Part shown: piece by piece, positions 8,470-18,845 of the stretch
Layout: each line of letters begins with the position of its first letter
How positions within the stretch are numbered: the first letter of the stretch is position 1
DNA from: Mycobacterium attenuatum
Lineage (GTDB): Bacteria; Actinomycetota; Actinomycetes; Mycobacteriales; Mycobacteriaceae
DNA: 62,167 bases
Assembly: GCF_900566085.1 (NCBI RefSeq)
Contig: NZ_UPHT01000006.1
Coordinates: 1-62,167 of the forward strand
Reading direction: 5' to 3'
Program-made: the position numbers and the translations under genes
Notes under the pieces: model-generated
What the model saw: only the letters and a program-made list of their open reading frames with translations
Database searches by the model: none
Told to the model about the DNA's origin: nothing

Positions 8470-9453
8470 ATGCCCGCTGTAACCGCCGATACCTTGACCC
8501 TGCCACGGGTAGGTCCGCCCGGCGCCGACGCAACCGAGCGGCCGGTCCGGTCAATCACGTCCGGCCCGCGCGCCTTCGAGGGCGAGGGGTTTCCCGTCGT
8601 CCGGGCGTTCGCCGGAGTCGGCACCGCCGCGCTGGATCCGTTTGTGCACATGGACCAGATCGGTGCGGTGGAATACCAGCCGGGTGAGCCCCGCGGTACC
8701 GATTGGCATCCGCACCGGGGCTTCGAAACCGTCACCTACATGATCGACGGGAAGCTCGCGCACCAGGATTCCTACGGAGGCGGCGGTCTGATCACCGACG
8801 GCGCCACCCAGTGGATGACGGCGGGATCGGGCATCCTGCACATTGAGACCCCGCCCATTGACACCGTCAGGCGCGGCGGAACTTTCCATGGCGTGCAGTT
8901 ATGGGTGAACCTGCCGAAAAAGGACAAGTTCACCCCACCTCGATACCAGGCCATCGAAGGCGGCGACGTCACGCTGATCGCCTCGGACGACGGCGGAGCG
9001 CTGGTGCGCATCATCTCCGGGGAGATCGACGGTCACGGCGGACCGGGGAGCACCCATTCGCCGATCACGTTGGCGCACGCCACAATTCAATCCGGTTCCC
9101 GGTTGAACATCCCGTGGCGGCGGGACTTCAATTCGCTGGTCTACGTGCTGTCCGGGGCTGGGTCGGTCGGCACGGCCGGACACCCGATCCGGCAGGGCCA
9201 GCTGGCCGTGCTGGGCTCCGGCGACCGGATCAGCGTGACCGCCGGCCCGGCGCCGGATGCGCCCCGGACGACAGCTCTCGACGTGCTGCTGCTGGGCGGA
9301 CGACCCATTCGTGAGCCGGTATTCCACTACGGGCCCTTCGTGATGAACACCCGCGCCGAAGTGATCGAGGCGCTCGAGGACTATCAGGCTGGCAAGTTTC
9401 GTAGCATCCCGCCGAACGCGCTGAAGCCGAATCGCGGCGGTGGCACACTCTAG
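8470..9453 (+). CDS. Pirin family protein
   Basis: Bicupin protein of 327 residues. The pirin signature is clear: DWHPHRGFETVTYMIDGKLAHQDS and GILHIE supply the His/His/His/Glu Fe-binding set in the N-terminal cupin. The second cupin (LNIPWRRDFNSLVYVLSGAG) lacks a full metal set. ATG 8470 has AGGAGGT at about 5 nt, a very strong ribosome site. It lies 2 nt upstream of the TetR gene, so the pair is an operon. Bacterial pirins can be quercetin dioxygenases or redox-sensing co-regulators; which applies is unknown. Confidence 0.9.
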   Translation: MPAVTADTLTLPRVGPPGADATERPVRSITSGPRAFEGEGFPVVRAFAGVGTAALDPFVHMDQIGAVEYQPGEPRGTDWHPHRGFETVTYMIDGKLAHQDSYGGGGLITDGATQWMTAGSGILHIETPPIDTVRRGGTFHGVQLWVNLPKKDKFTPPRYQAIEGGDVTLIASDDGGALVRIISGEIDGHGGPGSTHSPITLAHATIQSGSRLNIPWRRDFNSLVYVLSGAGSVGTAGHPIRQGQLAVLGSGDRISVTAGPAPDAPRTTALDVLLLGGRPIREPVFHYGPFVMNTRAEVIEALEDYQAGKFRSIPPNALKPNRGGGTL

Positions 9454-9455
9454 GC

Positions 9456-10094
9456 ATGCCGCCCACCCCCGCGCGTCGCGGCCCCGGACGTCCGCCTGCC
9501 ACAAAATCGGACGAAACCCGAAGGCGCATCGTCGGTGCCGCGCGTCAGGTGTTCAGCGAACGCGGTTACGACGGCGCGACCTTCCAGGAAATCGCCGTCC
9601 GGGCCGACCTGACCCGCCCGGCTATCAACCATTACTTCGCCAGCAAGCGGGTGTTGTACCGGGAGGTGGTGGACCAGACCAACGAGCTGGTCGTGGCTGC
9701 TGGTATCGAGCGGGCCCGGCGCGAGCCGACGCTGCTGCGGCGGCTGGGCGCGTTCATCACCGTCGCGATGGAGGCGGACGCCAAGAATCCTTCGACTGCC
9801 GCATTCCTGGCCACTGCCGTGCTCGAGTCGCAGCGGCATCCGGAACTGGGACGAACCGGCAACGACCCGATCGCCGGCTCGCGCAAGTTCCTAATCTGGG
9901 CCGTCCACGACGCCGTCGAGCGCGGCGAACTGACCGCCGACACCCACGCCGCGCCCCTGGCCGAGGCGTTGCTGCTCGTCTTGTGCGGGGTGGGCTTCTA
10001 CGCCGGTTTCGTGGGCAGCTACCGGGAGATGGAGGACATCATCGCGGCGTTGCGGCAACTGATGGCCGGCCGAGTCTGGAAAACACAGGCCTGA
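9456..10094 (+). CDS. TetR family regulator
   Basis: Protein of 212 residues. After a basic Pro/Arg leader, the TetR helix-turn-helix spans about residues 20-66 (ETRRRIVGAARQVFSERGYD, then IAVRADLTRPAINHYFASKRVLY). The C-terminal ligand domain is all-helical. It starts 2 nt after the pirin stop, so it is co-transcribed with it. A dyad CCTA-N6-TAGG lies 53 nt downstream of its stop, ahead of the next methyltransferase, and is a candidate binding site. Position resembles Rv0144, though that protein is longer. Confidence 0.9.
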   Translation: MPPTPARRGPGRPPATKSDETRRRIVGAARQVFSERGYDGATFQEIAVRADLTRPAINHYFASKRVLYREVVDQTNELVVAAGIERARREPTLLRRLGAFITVAMEADAKNPSTAAFLATAVLESQRHPELGRTGNDPIAGSRKFLIWAVHDAVERGELTADTHAAPLAEALLLVLCGVGFYAGFVGSYREMEDIIAALRQLMAGRVWKTQA

Positions 10095-10146
10095 GCGCCG
10101 GGAAGCGGCCCGCAATAGTGACCTGGACCACAAAGTGTATAGGTTG

Positions 10147-10160
10147 CCTAACTTACTAGG
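10147..10160. promoter_or_regulatory. Inverted repeat CCTA-N6-TAGG, candidate TetR operator
   Basis: Dyad CCTAACTTACTAGG in the AT-richer part of the gap between the TetR gene and the methyltransferase gene. Its size and spacing suit a TetR-family operator. That the adjacent TetR binds it is inference. Confidence 0.35.
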
Positions 10161-10175
10161 TAGCATGGTCTCGGT

Positions 10176-11236
<1,061 letters not shown>

Positions 11237-11338
11237 GCGGCGCCAGCCCCGCTCGCCGGGGTGGCGGCGAAACGGCTGTTTCGCGCCGAGCGGCCGCCGA
11301 CAGCCCGCCGGGTGTCACCTGCCGCGCCGATATATCAC

Positions 11339-11354
11339 AGATCGGGCCCGATCT
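11339..11354. promoter_or_regulatory. Perfect 16-bp palindrome upstream of aldehyde dehydrogenase
   Basis: AGATCGGGCCCGATCT is self-complementary over all 16 bp. It lies about 150 nt upstream of the aldehyde dehydrogenase start, in a gene-free gap (11237-11502). No T-run follows, so an operator is more likely than an intrinsic terminator. A second, weaker stem CCACA-CGA-TGTGG lies at 11410-11422. Confidence 0.4.
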
Positions 11355-11460
11355 TTCCTATTGCTGCCTTACCGACATGACTAGGATCGCGAATATCACC
11401 GACGTGCGACCACACGATGTGGCATGAGCACTCCGGGTCGCTTCGAGCTAAGTCCGGGAA

Positions 11461-11490
11461 GGCCGGAAACGACCGGAAACGACCGGAAAC
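11461..11490 (+). repeat. 10-bp tandem repeat in the 5' leader
   Basis: Three direct copies of a 10-bp unit (GGCCGGAAAC, then GACCGGAAAC twice), followed by a degenerate GAAAGGACAA that contains the ribosome-binding site of the aldehyde dehydrogenase gene. Confidence 0.7.
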
Positions 11491-11502
11491 GAAAGGACAA
11501 CG

Positions 11503-13014
11503 ATGACCACCGAATCGGTTGCACCGAAAGCTCAGGAACTCGCGACGGCGCCATCTGCAGCTGCTGAAACCGCGGAGACCACCGAAGCCAGGTCCGACGA
11601 ATCGAAGTCGACGCCTGTTACCGAAACGGCCGCCGACACCGTGGCGCGGCTGCGAAAGACATTCGCCGCCGGACGCACTCGCAGCGTCGAGTGGCGCAAG
11701 AACCAACTGCTGCAGTTGCAACGGCTGATGGAGGAAAACGAGGACGCGATCACCAAGGCGCTCGCCGAGGACCTGGACCGCAACCCGGTCGAGGCGTATA
11801 TCGCCGACATCGCGGTCACCATTGCCGAAGCGAAGTACGCGGCCAAGAAGGTACGCAGGTGGATGCGTCGCAAATACCTGCTTCTCGAGGCGCCGCAGCT
11901 GCCCGGCCGCGGCTGGGTGGAGTACGAGCCTTACGGCACCGTGCTGATCATCGGCGCGTGGAATTACCCGTTCTATCTGACACTGGGCCCGGCCGTCGGG
12001 GCTATCGCCGCCGGAAACGCCGTCGTGCTCAAACCCTCGGAGATCGCCGCGGCGTCGTCACGGCTGATCGCCGAGCTGGTGCCTCGTTACCTCGACCGCG
12101 ACGCGATCGCTGTGGTCGAAGGCGACGGCTCGGTAAGCCAGGCGCTGATCGCGCAGGGTCTGGACCGGGTGATGTTCACCGGCGGCACCGAGATCGGCCG
12201 CAAGGTCTACGAAGGCGCGGCGCCGCATCTGACCCCGGTCACGCTGGAACTCGGCGGCAAGAGCCCGGTGATCGTCGCCGCCGATGCGGACGTCGACGTG
12301 GCCGCCAAGCGGATCGCCTGGATCAAGCTGCTCAATGCCGGCCAGACCTGTGTCGCCCCCGACTACGTGCTGGCCGACGCGACCATCAGCGACGAACTCG
12401 TCGACAAGATCGGCTCCGCGCTGGCGAAGTTCCGCTCCCAGGACGACCCGGCCGGCCTGCGCATCGTCAACCAGCGCCAGTTCGACCGGCTGAGCGGCTA
12501 TCTGTCCGCTGTCGAAAACCAGGGCGAAGCCAACGGCAAGGCCAAGGTCGCGGTGGGCGGCAAGTGCGACGCGTCGAGCCTGCGCATCCAGCCGACCGTC
12601 GTCGTCGACCCCGATCCGGCCGGCCCGCTGATGACCAACGAGATCTTCGGCCCGATCTTGCCGGTGCTCACGGTCAAGTCCCTGGACGAGGCGATCAAGT
12701 TCGTCAACTCACGGCCTAAGCCGTTGTCGGCGTACCTGTTCACCAAGTCGCGGGAAATCCGCGAACGCGTGATCAAGGAGGTGCCGGCCGGCGGCATGCT
12801 GGTCAACCACCTGGCCTTCCAGGTATCGACGGCTAAGCTGCCGTTCGGCGGCGTGGGCGCCTCCGGAATGGGTGCCTACCACGGGAAATGGGGCTTCGAC
12901 GAGTTCAGTCACCGCAAGTCGGTGCTCACCAAGCCGACCCGTCCCGACTTCTCGAAGATCATCTACCCGCCCTACACCGAGCGCGCCTTCAAGCTGGCGC
13001 GCAAGCTGTTCTAG
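11503..13014 (+). CDS. NAD(P)-dependent aldehyde dehydrogenase (Rv0147-like)
   Basis: Protein of 503 residues. The first 45 or so are Ala/Thr/Glu-rich and probably disordered. The class 3-like aldehyde dehydrogenase fold follows: VLIIGAWNYPFYL, GNAVVLKPSE, MFTGGTEIGRKV, the general base Glu249 in LELGGKSP and the nucleophile Cys283 in GQTCVAPD. The C-terminal HRKSVLTKP and hydrophobic/basic tail resemble fatty-aldehyde dehydrogenases. It oxidises an aldehyde, possibly long-chain, to the acid. AAAGGA precedes ATG 11503. Length and order match Rv0147 (506 residues). Confidence 0.93.
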   Translation: MTTESVAPKAQELATAPSAAAETAETTEARSDESKSTPVTETAADTVARLRKTFAAGRTRSVEWRKNQLLQLQRLMEENEDAITKALAEDLDRNPVEAYIADIAVTIAEAKYAAKKVRRWMRRKYLLLEAPQLPGRGWVEYEPYGTVLIIGAWNYPFYLTLGPAVGAIAAGNAVVLKPSEIAAASSRLIAELVPRYLDRDAIAVVEGDGSVSQALIAQGLDRVMFTGGTEIGRKVYEGAAPHLTPVTLELGGKSPVIVAADADVDVAAKRIAWIKLLNAGQTCVAPDYVLADATISDELVDKIGSALAKFRSQDDPAGLRIVNQRQFDRLSGYLSAVENQGEANGKAKVAVGGKCDASSLRIQPTVVVDPDPAGPLMTNEIFGPILPVLTVKSLDEAIKFVNSRPKPLSAYLFTKSREIRERVIKEVPAGGMLVNHLAFQVSTAKLPFGGVGASGMGAYHGKWGFDEFSHRKSVLTKPTRPDFSKIIYPPYTERAFKLARKLF

Positions 13015-13095
13015 ACGGACCCAGCTGCCCCCCGCGACCCGGTTAGCTGCCGGGCCGACCCTGACCATGTCAACGCACGTTCAGAGAGGAACCTG

Positions 13096-13956
13096 ATGCC
13101 CGGAGTGCAGGATCGCGTCGTCGTCGTTACCGGAGCCGGTGGGGGATTGGGCCGCGAATACGCCCTGACTCTTGCCAAGGAAGGGGCCAGCGTGGTTGTC
13201 AACGACCTCGGCGGCGCCCGTGACGGGACCGGTGCCGGGTCGGCGATGGCCGACCACGTTGTCGCCGAGATCAAGGACGCCGGCGGCCGCGCGGTGGCCA
13301 ACTACGACAGCGTTGCCGAGCCCGAGGGCGCGGCCAACATCATCAAGACCGCGCTCGACGAGTTCGGGGCGGTGCACGGCGTGGTCAGCAACGCCGGCAT
13401 CCTGCGCGACGGCACCTTCCACAAGATGACGTTCGAGAACTGGGACGCCGTGCTCAGAGTGCATCTCTACGGCGGTTACAACGTTATCCGCGCGGCTTGG
13501 CCGCACTTCCGGGAGCAGAGCTACGGCCGGGTCGTCGTCGCCACCTCCACCAGCGGGCTGTTCGGCAACTTCGGCCAGACGAACTACGGCGCGGCCAAGC
13601 TCGGTCTGGTCGGCCTGATCAACACCCTGGCGCTGGAAGGCGCCAAGTACAACATTCACGCCAACGCGCTCGCCCCGATCGCGGCCACCCGAATGACCCA
13701 GGACATCTTGCCGCCCGAGGTGTTCGAGAAGCTCACCCCCGATTTCGTCGCGCCGGTGGTGGCCTACCTGTGCACCGAAGAATGCGCCGACAACGCGTCG
13801 GTCTTCGTCGTCGGTGGCGGCAAGGTGCAGCGAGTTGCGTTGTTCCAGAACGCCGGGGTCACCTTCGACAACCCGCCGTCGGTGCAGGATGTCGCGGCGC
13901 ACTGGGCCGAGATCACCGATTTGGCCGGCGCGCAAAAAGCCGGGTTCAAGCTGTAG
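13096..13956 (+). CDS. Short-chain dehydrogenase, 17beta-HSD4/3-hydroxyacyl-CoA type (Rv0148-like)
   Basis: Protein of 286 residues. The NAD motif TGAGGGLGREYA is near residues 12-23, NDLGGARDGTG follows, then NNAG-type VVSNAGILRD, and the catalytic pair lies in TNYGAAKLGLVG (YxxxK). The extra loop after the second strand is typical of the dehydrogenase half of peroxisomal multifunctional enzyme 2. Likely (3R)-hydroxyacyl-CoA or steroid dehydrogenase. AGAGGA precedes ATG 13096. Length equals Rv0148. The quinone oxidoreductase begins 5 nt after its stop. Confidence 0.93.
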   Translation: MPGVQDRVVVVTGAGGGLGREYALTLAKEGASVVVNDLGGARDGTGAGSAMADHVVAEIKDAGGRAVANYDSVAEPEGAANIIKTALDEFGAVHGVVSNAGILRDGTFHKMTFENWDAVLRVHLYGGYNVIRAAWPHFREQSYGRVVVATSTSGLFGNFGQTNYGAAKLGLVGLINTLALEGAKYNIHANALAPIAATRMTQDILPPEVFEKLTPDFVAPVVAYLCTEECADNASVFVVGGGKVQRVALFQNAGVTFDNPPSVQDVAAHWAEITDLAGAQKAGFKL

Positions 13957-13961
13957 TTTGC

Positions 13962-14930
13962 ATGAAAGCCTGTGTCGTACAAGAGCTTTCCGGCCCGTCC
14001 GGCATGGTCTATACCGATATCGACGACATCCCCGATGACGGCGACAACATCGTCATCGACGTTCGCGCCGCCGGAGTGTGCTTTCCGGATCTGCTGCTGA
14101 GCAAGGGCGAGTACCAGCTGAAGTTGTCGCCGCCGTTCGTGCCCGGTCTGGAAACCGCGGGCGTCGTGCGTTATGCGCCGCCCGGCTCGGGTTTCCGCGT
14201 GGGAGAACGGGTCTCGGCGTTCGGGGTGCTCGGCTGCTACGCCGAACGGGTGGCGGTTCCGGTTTCCAACGTGGTGCCCAGCCCCGCCGAACTCGACGAC
14301 GCCGAAGCCGTGTCGTTGTTGGTCAACTACAACACCATGTATTTCGCCTTGGCCCGCCGTGCCGCGATGCGGCCGGGCAACACGGTGCTGGTGCTCGGTG
14401 CCGCGGGCGGGGTGGGCACGGCTGCCGTCCAGCTTGCCAAGGCGATGGGTGCGCGGCAGGTGATCGCCGTGGTGCACCGCGAGGGGGCGGTTGACTACGT
14501 CGGGGCGCTCGGCGCCGACGTGGTGCTGCGATTGACGGACGGCTGGGTTGCGCAGGTACACAAGCACACTCACGGCCGCGGTGTGGACATCGTCGTCGAC
14601 CCCATCGGCGGCCCGAGCTTCGACGACGCCATCCGGGTGCTGGCCATCGACGGCAAGTTACTGGTCATCGGCTTTGCCGCGGGCAGCATTCCGACGCTCA
14701 CCGTCAACCGGCTGTTGTTGCGCAACGTCGGGGTACTGGGAGTCGCGTGGGGCGAGTACCTCAACAAGGTTCCCGGTTCGGCTGGCTTGTTCTCCTGGGG
14801 GTTGAATTATCTGATTGCGTTGGGGCTGAGACCGCCTCCGCCGCAACGCTATCCGTTGTCCGAAGCGCAGGCTGCGTTGCAGAGCCTGGCTGACGGCGGC
14901 GTGCTCGGTAAGGTCGTCCTCGAACCTTAG
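13962..14930 (+). CDS. Zinc-independent quinone oxidoreductase, MDR family (Rv0149-like)
   Basis: Protein of 322 residues. ATG 13962 (MKACVVQELSGPSGM) is preferred over longer open frame because it follows the SDR stop by 5 nt and gives exactly the length of Rv0149. The MDR N-terminal GroES-like domain lacks catalytic zinc ligands. The NADPH motif VLVLGAAGGVGTAAVQLAKAMGA is near residues 142-165. Reduces quinones or enones with NADPH. The stop codon overlaps the stop of convergent PE1 (shared TTAG at 14927-14930). Confidence 0.93.
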   Translation: MKACVVQELSGPSGMVYTDIDDIPDDGDNIVIDVRAAGVCFPDLLLSKGEYQLKLSPPFVPGLETAGVVRYAPPGSGFRVGERVSAFGVLGCYAERVAVPVSNVVPSPAELDDAEAVSLLVNYNTMYFALARRAAMRPGNTVLVLGAAGGVGTAAVQLAKAMGARQVIAVVHREGAVDYVGALGADVVLRLTDGWVAQVHKHTHGRGVDIVVDPIGGPSFDDAIRVLAIDGKLLVIGFAAGSIPTLTVNRLLLRNVGVLGVAWGEYLNKVPGSAGLFSWGLNYLIALGLRPPPPQRYPLSEAQAALQSLADGGVLGKVVLEP

Positions 14931-16663
14931 CCCGGTTCGAGCTGGCCGCCGAGCATCAAGACGACGGCATTGCCGATGACGATGAGCTCGAAACCGGCAC
15001 CGAACGTCAGCAGTCCCGAGTTGGCCGCAATCGGGTAGCCGATCGCATTGACCAGGCCCGCGGGATCGCCGTGGGCCGCCCGCGAAATTCCGTCCAGGAA
15101 TAGGTTCAGGTCGTAGGACGGCAACGAGATCAAGACGGCGTTCGCGATATCCGCGGTCGGAAGCAAGGCCGCATAACCCGAGGCAAACGCATTCGTGACG
15201 GTGTCGGTGACGGCGGTGTTCGCCGACTGCAGGCCCGTGATCAGGCTGTCGATCGACAGCGGCGGCGGCATGGGAAGCTGGCCGGTGAGGTCGGTCGGGG
15301 CCCACGGGTTGGCCGTGCCAGCTACGGTCAGGTCCGGCAGCGCTGCCCCAATGTTTCCGAAGTCGGTGACGAAGGTGCCGACCCCCTGCTGGGTTCCGGT
15401 GACCAGATCGCCCAGCACGGTGACCGGATCGAACGGGGGGATTAATCCAAAGGGGGTCGGCACGTTCGCCGGCCCCGTCGAGTAGCCGTGGGACGGGTCC
15501 CCGTAGCCGAGGTTGACCAGTATTTTCAGGTCCGGCTCGATCAGGTCTGCCAGCGGCTCGCCCAGCAGCGGCAGCGCCCGCAGCGGCGTTAACAGCGGCA
15601 GGTGCGGGCTGAGGATCATGTGATACGTGGTCTGGGTGGGGCCTTGCGTCGGCAGGGTGATGGCCGGCGGAAGTGACGTCATCTCCGGATAGGTGTCATG
15701 CAGGAACACGATGCCGGCCAGGGCGTTGACGTCGGACAAGATGTTGATCGGGTACCGCGGGAAGTCGGCGTAGCCGTCGTATTCAATGGTGTAGACGTTG
15801 GTGGGCCACGCATTGTCCGGGGGTGCGCCGTAGGCGGTGATGCCCAGGCTGGGCAGGCTGAGCCCGGGGAAACGGGTCAGCAGGCCGCCGTTGGGATTCA
15901 CCGGGTTCCCGAGCAGCGTAAAGGTTATCGGTAGTGAACTCGGCGTTCCGCCGGGGCTGAGCCGGCTCATTTCCAGCGAGGCGATGACGGCGCTCTGCGA
16001 CAGGCCGACGACGGAGACGGGGTTGCCGGCGACCAGTTCCCGCCGGATCGCATCGTCGAGCATGGCCAGTCCTTGAGACACCGAGGCATCCAGGGTCAAC
16101 TCTTTGGGGCCGAACGCCGGATACAGCCCTTCGGGGGTGAACAGGGCCCGCGGGTTGAAGGTCACTGCGGGGAACTTGGGCGTGAGGTAGGTGCCGACGA
16201 CATTGCTCACGAAGGTCGCATCCGGTATCGGCATGCCGCTGCCGCCCATGACCAACGCCGTGGTGGGACTTGCCGGTGCGGGCGCGGTGAGCATGTCCGC
16301 GGCGCTGGCGGCGCCGTCGGCCAGCGGGCGGCCCATCAGCGACCGGACCGGCGCGGTGAGCGCGTTGACCACGGCGGCGGCGTTGGCGGCCTCGGTGTCC
16401 AGATAGGCGCTTGCCGCGGCGGTCAACGCCGCGGTGAAGCGGTTATGGAAGGCCGCCACCTGGCTCATGACGGCCCGGTACTCCTGAGCGTAGGAGCTGA
16501 AGAGGGTAGCGGCGGCCGTTGACACCTCGTCGGCCGAGGCGGCTGCGACAGCGGTGATCCGTCCCGCCGCGGCTGCGTTGGCATCGCCGATCGCCGAACC
16601 GATTCGCGCCACATCGGCAGCCGTTGCCATCATCATCTGCGGCGCAGTGGTGAGATACATCAT
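14927..16663 (-). CDS. PE1: PE family protein with PE-PPE serine hydrolase domain (PE1-like)
   Basis: Protein of 578 residues. The PE domain covers about residues 1-95 and ends in the type VII secretion motif YLDTE (87-91). A PE-PPE (PF08237) alpha/beta-hydrolase domain follows, with nucleophile Ser222 in GLSQS and the conserved IEYDGYADFPRYP block. GGAGGA stands 7 nt before ATG 16661-16663. Members of this family act as short-chain esterases and are exported by ESX systems. The position next to the Rv0149-like gene and the length fit Rv0151c (588 residues). The C-terminal region ends in a hydrophobic segment. Confidence 0.92.
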   Translation of the reverse strand: MMYLTTAPQMMMATAADVARIGSAIGDANAAAAGRITAVAAASADEVSTAAATLFSSYAQEYRAVMSQVAAFHNRFTAALTAAASAYLDTEAANAAAVVNALTAPVRSLMGRPLADGAASAADMLTAPAPASPTTALVMGGSGMPIPDATFVSNVVGTYLTPKFPAVTFNPRALFTPEGLYPAFGPKELTLDASVSQGLAMLDDAIRRELVAGNPVSVVGLSQSAVIASLEMSRLSPGGTPSSLPITFTLLGNPVNPNGGLLTRFPGLSLPSLGITAYGAPPDNAWPTNVYTIEYDGYADFPRYPINILSDVNALAGIVFLHDTYPEMTSLPPAITLPTQGPTQTTYHMILSPHLPLLTPLRALPLLGEPLADLIEPDLKILVNLGYGDPSHGYSTGPANVPTPFGLIPPFDPVTVLGDLVTGTQQGVGTFVTDFGNIGAALPDLTVAGTANPWAPTDLTGQLPMPPPLSIDSLITGLQSANTAVTDTVTNAFASGYAALLPTADIANAVLISLPSYDLNLFLDGISRAAHGDPAGLVNAIGYPIAANSGLLTFGAGFELIVIGNAVVLMLGGQLEPG

Positions 16664-16939
16664 TGACCCGTCCTCCGCGCGACCAGGATCCTGCCGAACC
16701 GACGGATCGGTCGAACAGGTGATCCGGCGCCCGAAGCCGGTGGCAGACAGCGTAAGTCGTTTGCGTATGGGTCGCTTGCGATTTGACCGGAAAATCGGTT
16801 ACGCGCCTACTCGCCCGGCCGCGGGGCCGTGGCGTCGCTGCGCCCGGACCCCCGGCCCCGTTGTCGCGGCCGGTCACCGTCTCGAATTGTTGTGCTCAAA
16901 ATAGCTGCCCCGCAGTGGTTTTGGACAGCGCGACGACGG

Positions 16940-18712
16940 TTAGCCGTTTCCCGTGAGGTCGGCGATGACCGATTCGACTCCATTCAGCATGACGATCGTC
17001 TGGAAGCCGCCCGCGAGGGTCAGCAGCGCTACGTCGGCGGCCAGCGGATACCCGAACGCGTTGATGAATCCGGCGGGATCGCCGTTGGCCACTTCCCGGA
17101 TGCCGTCCAGGAAGAGGTTGAGGTCATAGGACGGGATCTCGGTCACCATGGTGTTCACGATGTCTGCGGTCGGTAGCGCAACCGCGTAGAGGTCAGAAGC
17201 CGCGCTGCTGATGGCTTTGGTGATGTTGGTGTTCGCCGCTTTGAGGGCGTCGATGATGCCGTCGATCGGCGAACCGGTGGCCGCCGGCAGGCTGGGCAGC
17301 GCCCACGATGTCGGCGAGCCGCCGGTGAGCGCGGCGGCCGGCAGCGAGAGATCGGGCAGCGATGTCGGCAGCATGGCGCCGATGTCGCTGACGAAGTGAT
17401 TCACTCCCAGCTGGGCACCGGCGACCATATCGCCGGCAAAGGTCACCGGGTTGATCGACGGGAACAACCCGAAGGGGGTTGGCACATCGGCATATCCGGT
17501 CGAATAGCCGAAGTGGGGATCGCCGTAGCCCAAGTTCACCAGATAGGTCAGGTCCGGCTGGACCAGATCGGCCAACGGGTTGCCGATCACCGGGATCGCC
17601 CGCACCGGTGTCAGCAGCGGCAGTTCCGGGGAGGTGATCATGTAGTAGTGCTCGAGGCCGTTGTTGGCCGGAGAAACCGGCAACTCCACCATGTTGTAGC
17701 TCGGGGGAAGGTTGTTCGGATCCAGGGAGGGGTAGTCGCCATGCACGAATTGGATGCCCAGGAACGCGTTGAGGTCCGACAAGAAGTTGAGCGGGTAGCG
17801 CGGGAAGTCGGCGTATCCGTCGTATTGAATTGTGTACTGGCTGAGCTGGTAGCCCGAATTCGACGGCGTCGCCCCGTAGAACTCCAGACCCAGCGCAGGC
17901 ATGTGCAGGCCGGGGAAGCGTGAGAGCAGGCCGCCGTTGGGGGCCATCGGGTTGCCCAGCAGCGTGAAGCTGAGGTTGGCGGTGTTCGGGCTCCCCTGCA
18001 GAATGAGCTGGCGCATCTCCATCGAGGAGAGGATGGCGCTCTGCGAATAGCCCAAAACCGCGACGTTGCCTCCGGCCGTGATCAGCCCTTGGGGTCCAAA
18101 GAGCGCGTTGTGCAGAATCTGCACACCAGTGGTCACAGACTGGTTGAGCGGCAGGTCCTTGATCTCCGTCAGCGGGTACAGGCCCTCAGGAGTGTTGAGG
18201 GGCAGCAATTGGCTGGGCACACCGGAGATGTAGCGGGCAACGGCCTGCATATAGGGCAGTGAGGGAATCGGCGTGCCGCTGCCGGTCATGATCAACGCAT
18301 CGAACGGAGACGCCAAAGCCGCCGGCGCCGGCATTGCGCCGCCGCCCGGGGCGGCCGGGGCCGCGCCACCGCCGAGTAACGACTGGATGGGCGAGGTCAC
18401 CGCTCGAAGCGCCCCGGTCACCATCGCCGCATTGGCCGCCTCTGCCTCGGTATAGGCGGTCGCGGCGGCGGCCATGGCCTGGGCGAAAGCGTCATGGAAC
18501 GTCGCGGCCTGCTTGATGACCGCCTGGTATTCCTGCGCGTACGCGCCGAACAGCGCCGCCGCGGCCGCCGACACTTCGTCAGCGGCGGCCGCCGCCAGAC
18601 CGGTTGTCGGGCCGGCGGCGACGGCATTGGCTTCGGCGATCGCCGAACGAATTCCCTCGATGTTCGTTGCGGCGGCGGCCATCAGTTGCGGTTGCGCGAT
18701 CACGTTGTTCAT
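16940..18712 (-). CDS. PE2: PE family protein with PE-PPE serine hydrolase domain (PE2-like)
   Basis: Protein of 590 residues starting MNNVIAQPQLMAAAATNIEGI. The frame is open to 18763 but AAGGAA about 8 nt upstream of 18712 and the PE consensus fix the start. Secretion motif YTEAE is at residues 87-91; the linker is Pro/Ala/Gly-rich; Ser223 lies in GYSQS; the Asp-containing block is IQYDGYADFPRYP. Same orientation as PE1, 276 nt upstream of it. Corresponds by order to Rv0152c but is about 65 residues longer. In M. tuberculosis ptbB follows directly; here two more PE genes and an unrelated locus intervene. Confidence 0.92.
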   Translation of the reverse strand: MNNVIAQPQLMAAAATNIEGIRSAIAEANAVAAGPTTGLAAAAADEVSAAAAALFGAYAQEYQAVIKQAATFHDAFAQAMAAAATAYTEAEAANAAMVTGALRAVTSPIQSLLGGGAAPAAPGGGAMPAPAALASPFDALIMTGSGTPIPSLPYMQAVARYISGVPSQLLPLNTPEGLYPLTEIKDLPLNQSVTTGVQILHNALFGPQGLITAGGNVAVLGYSQSAILSSMEMRQLILQGSPNTANLSFTLLGNPMAPNGGLLSRFPGLHMPALGLEFYGATPSNSGYQLSQYTIQYDGYADFPRYPLNFLSDLNAFLGIQFVHGDYPSLDPNNLPPSYNMVELPVSPANNGLEHYYMITSPELPLLTPVRAIPVIGNPLADLVQPDLTYLVNLGYGDPHFGYSTGYADVPTPFGLFPSINPVTFAGDMVAGAQLGVNHFVSDIGAMLPTSLPDLSLPAAALTGGSPTSWALPSLPAATGSPIDGIIDALKAANTNITKAISSAASDLYAVALPTADIVNTMVTEIPSYDLNLFLDGIREVANGDPAGFINAFGYPLAADVALLTLAGGFQTIVMLNGVESVIADLTGNG

Positions 18713-18845
18713 CGGTCTATTTCCTTCAAATTCCTTCAAACCCAGGCTGTTTCGTTGTGGCACCGCCGAATGCGGCGAAAACCGACGGCCCGGGCGGAGC
18801 CGGCCATCGGGAGGTCCGGCATCTGTCAGCCTAGATCGGTCGGGC

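Noticed and set aside
16786..16799. ACCG-N6-CGGT dyad upstream of PE1
   Set aside because: Only four-base arms; expected by chance in G+C-rich DNA.
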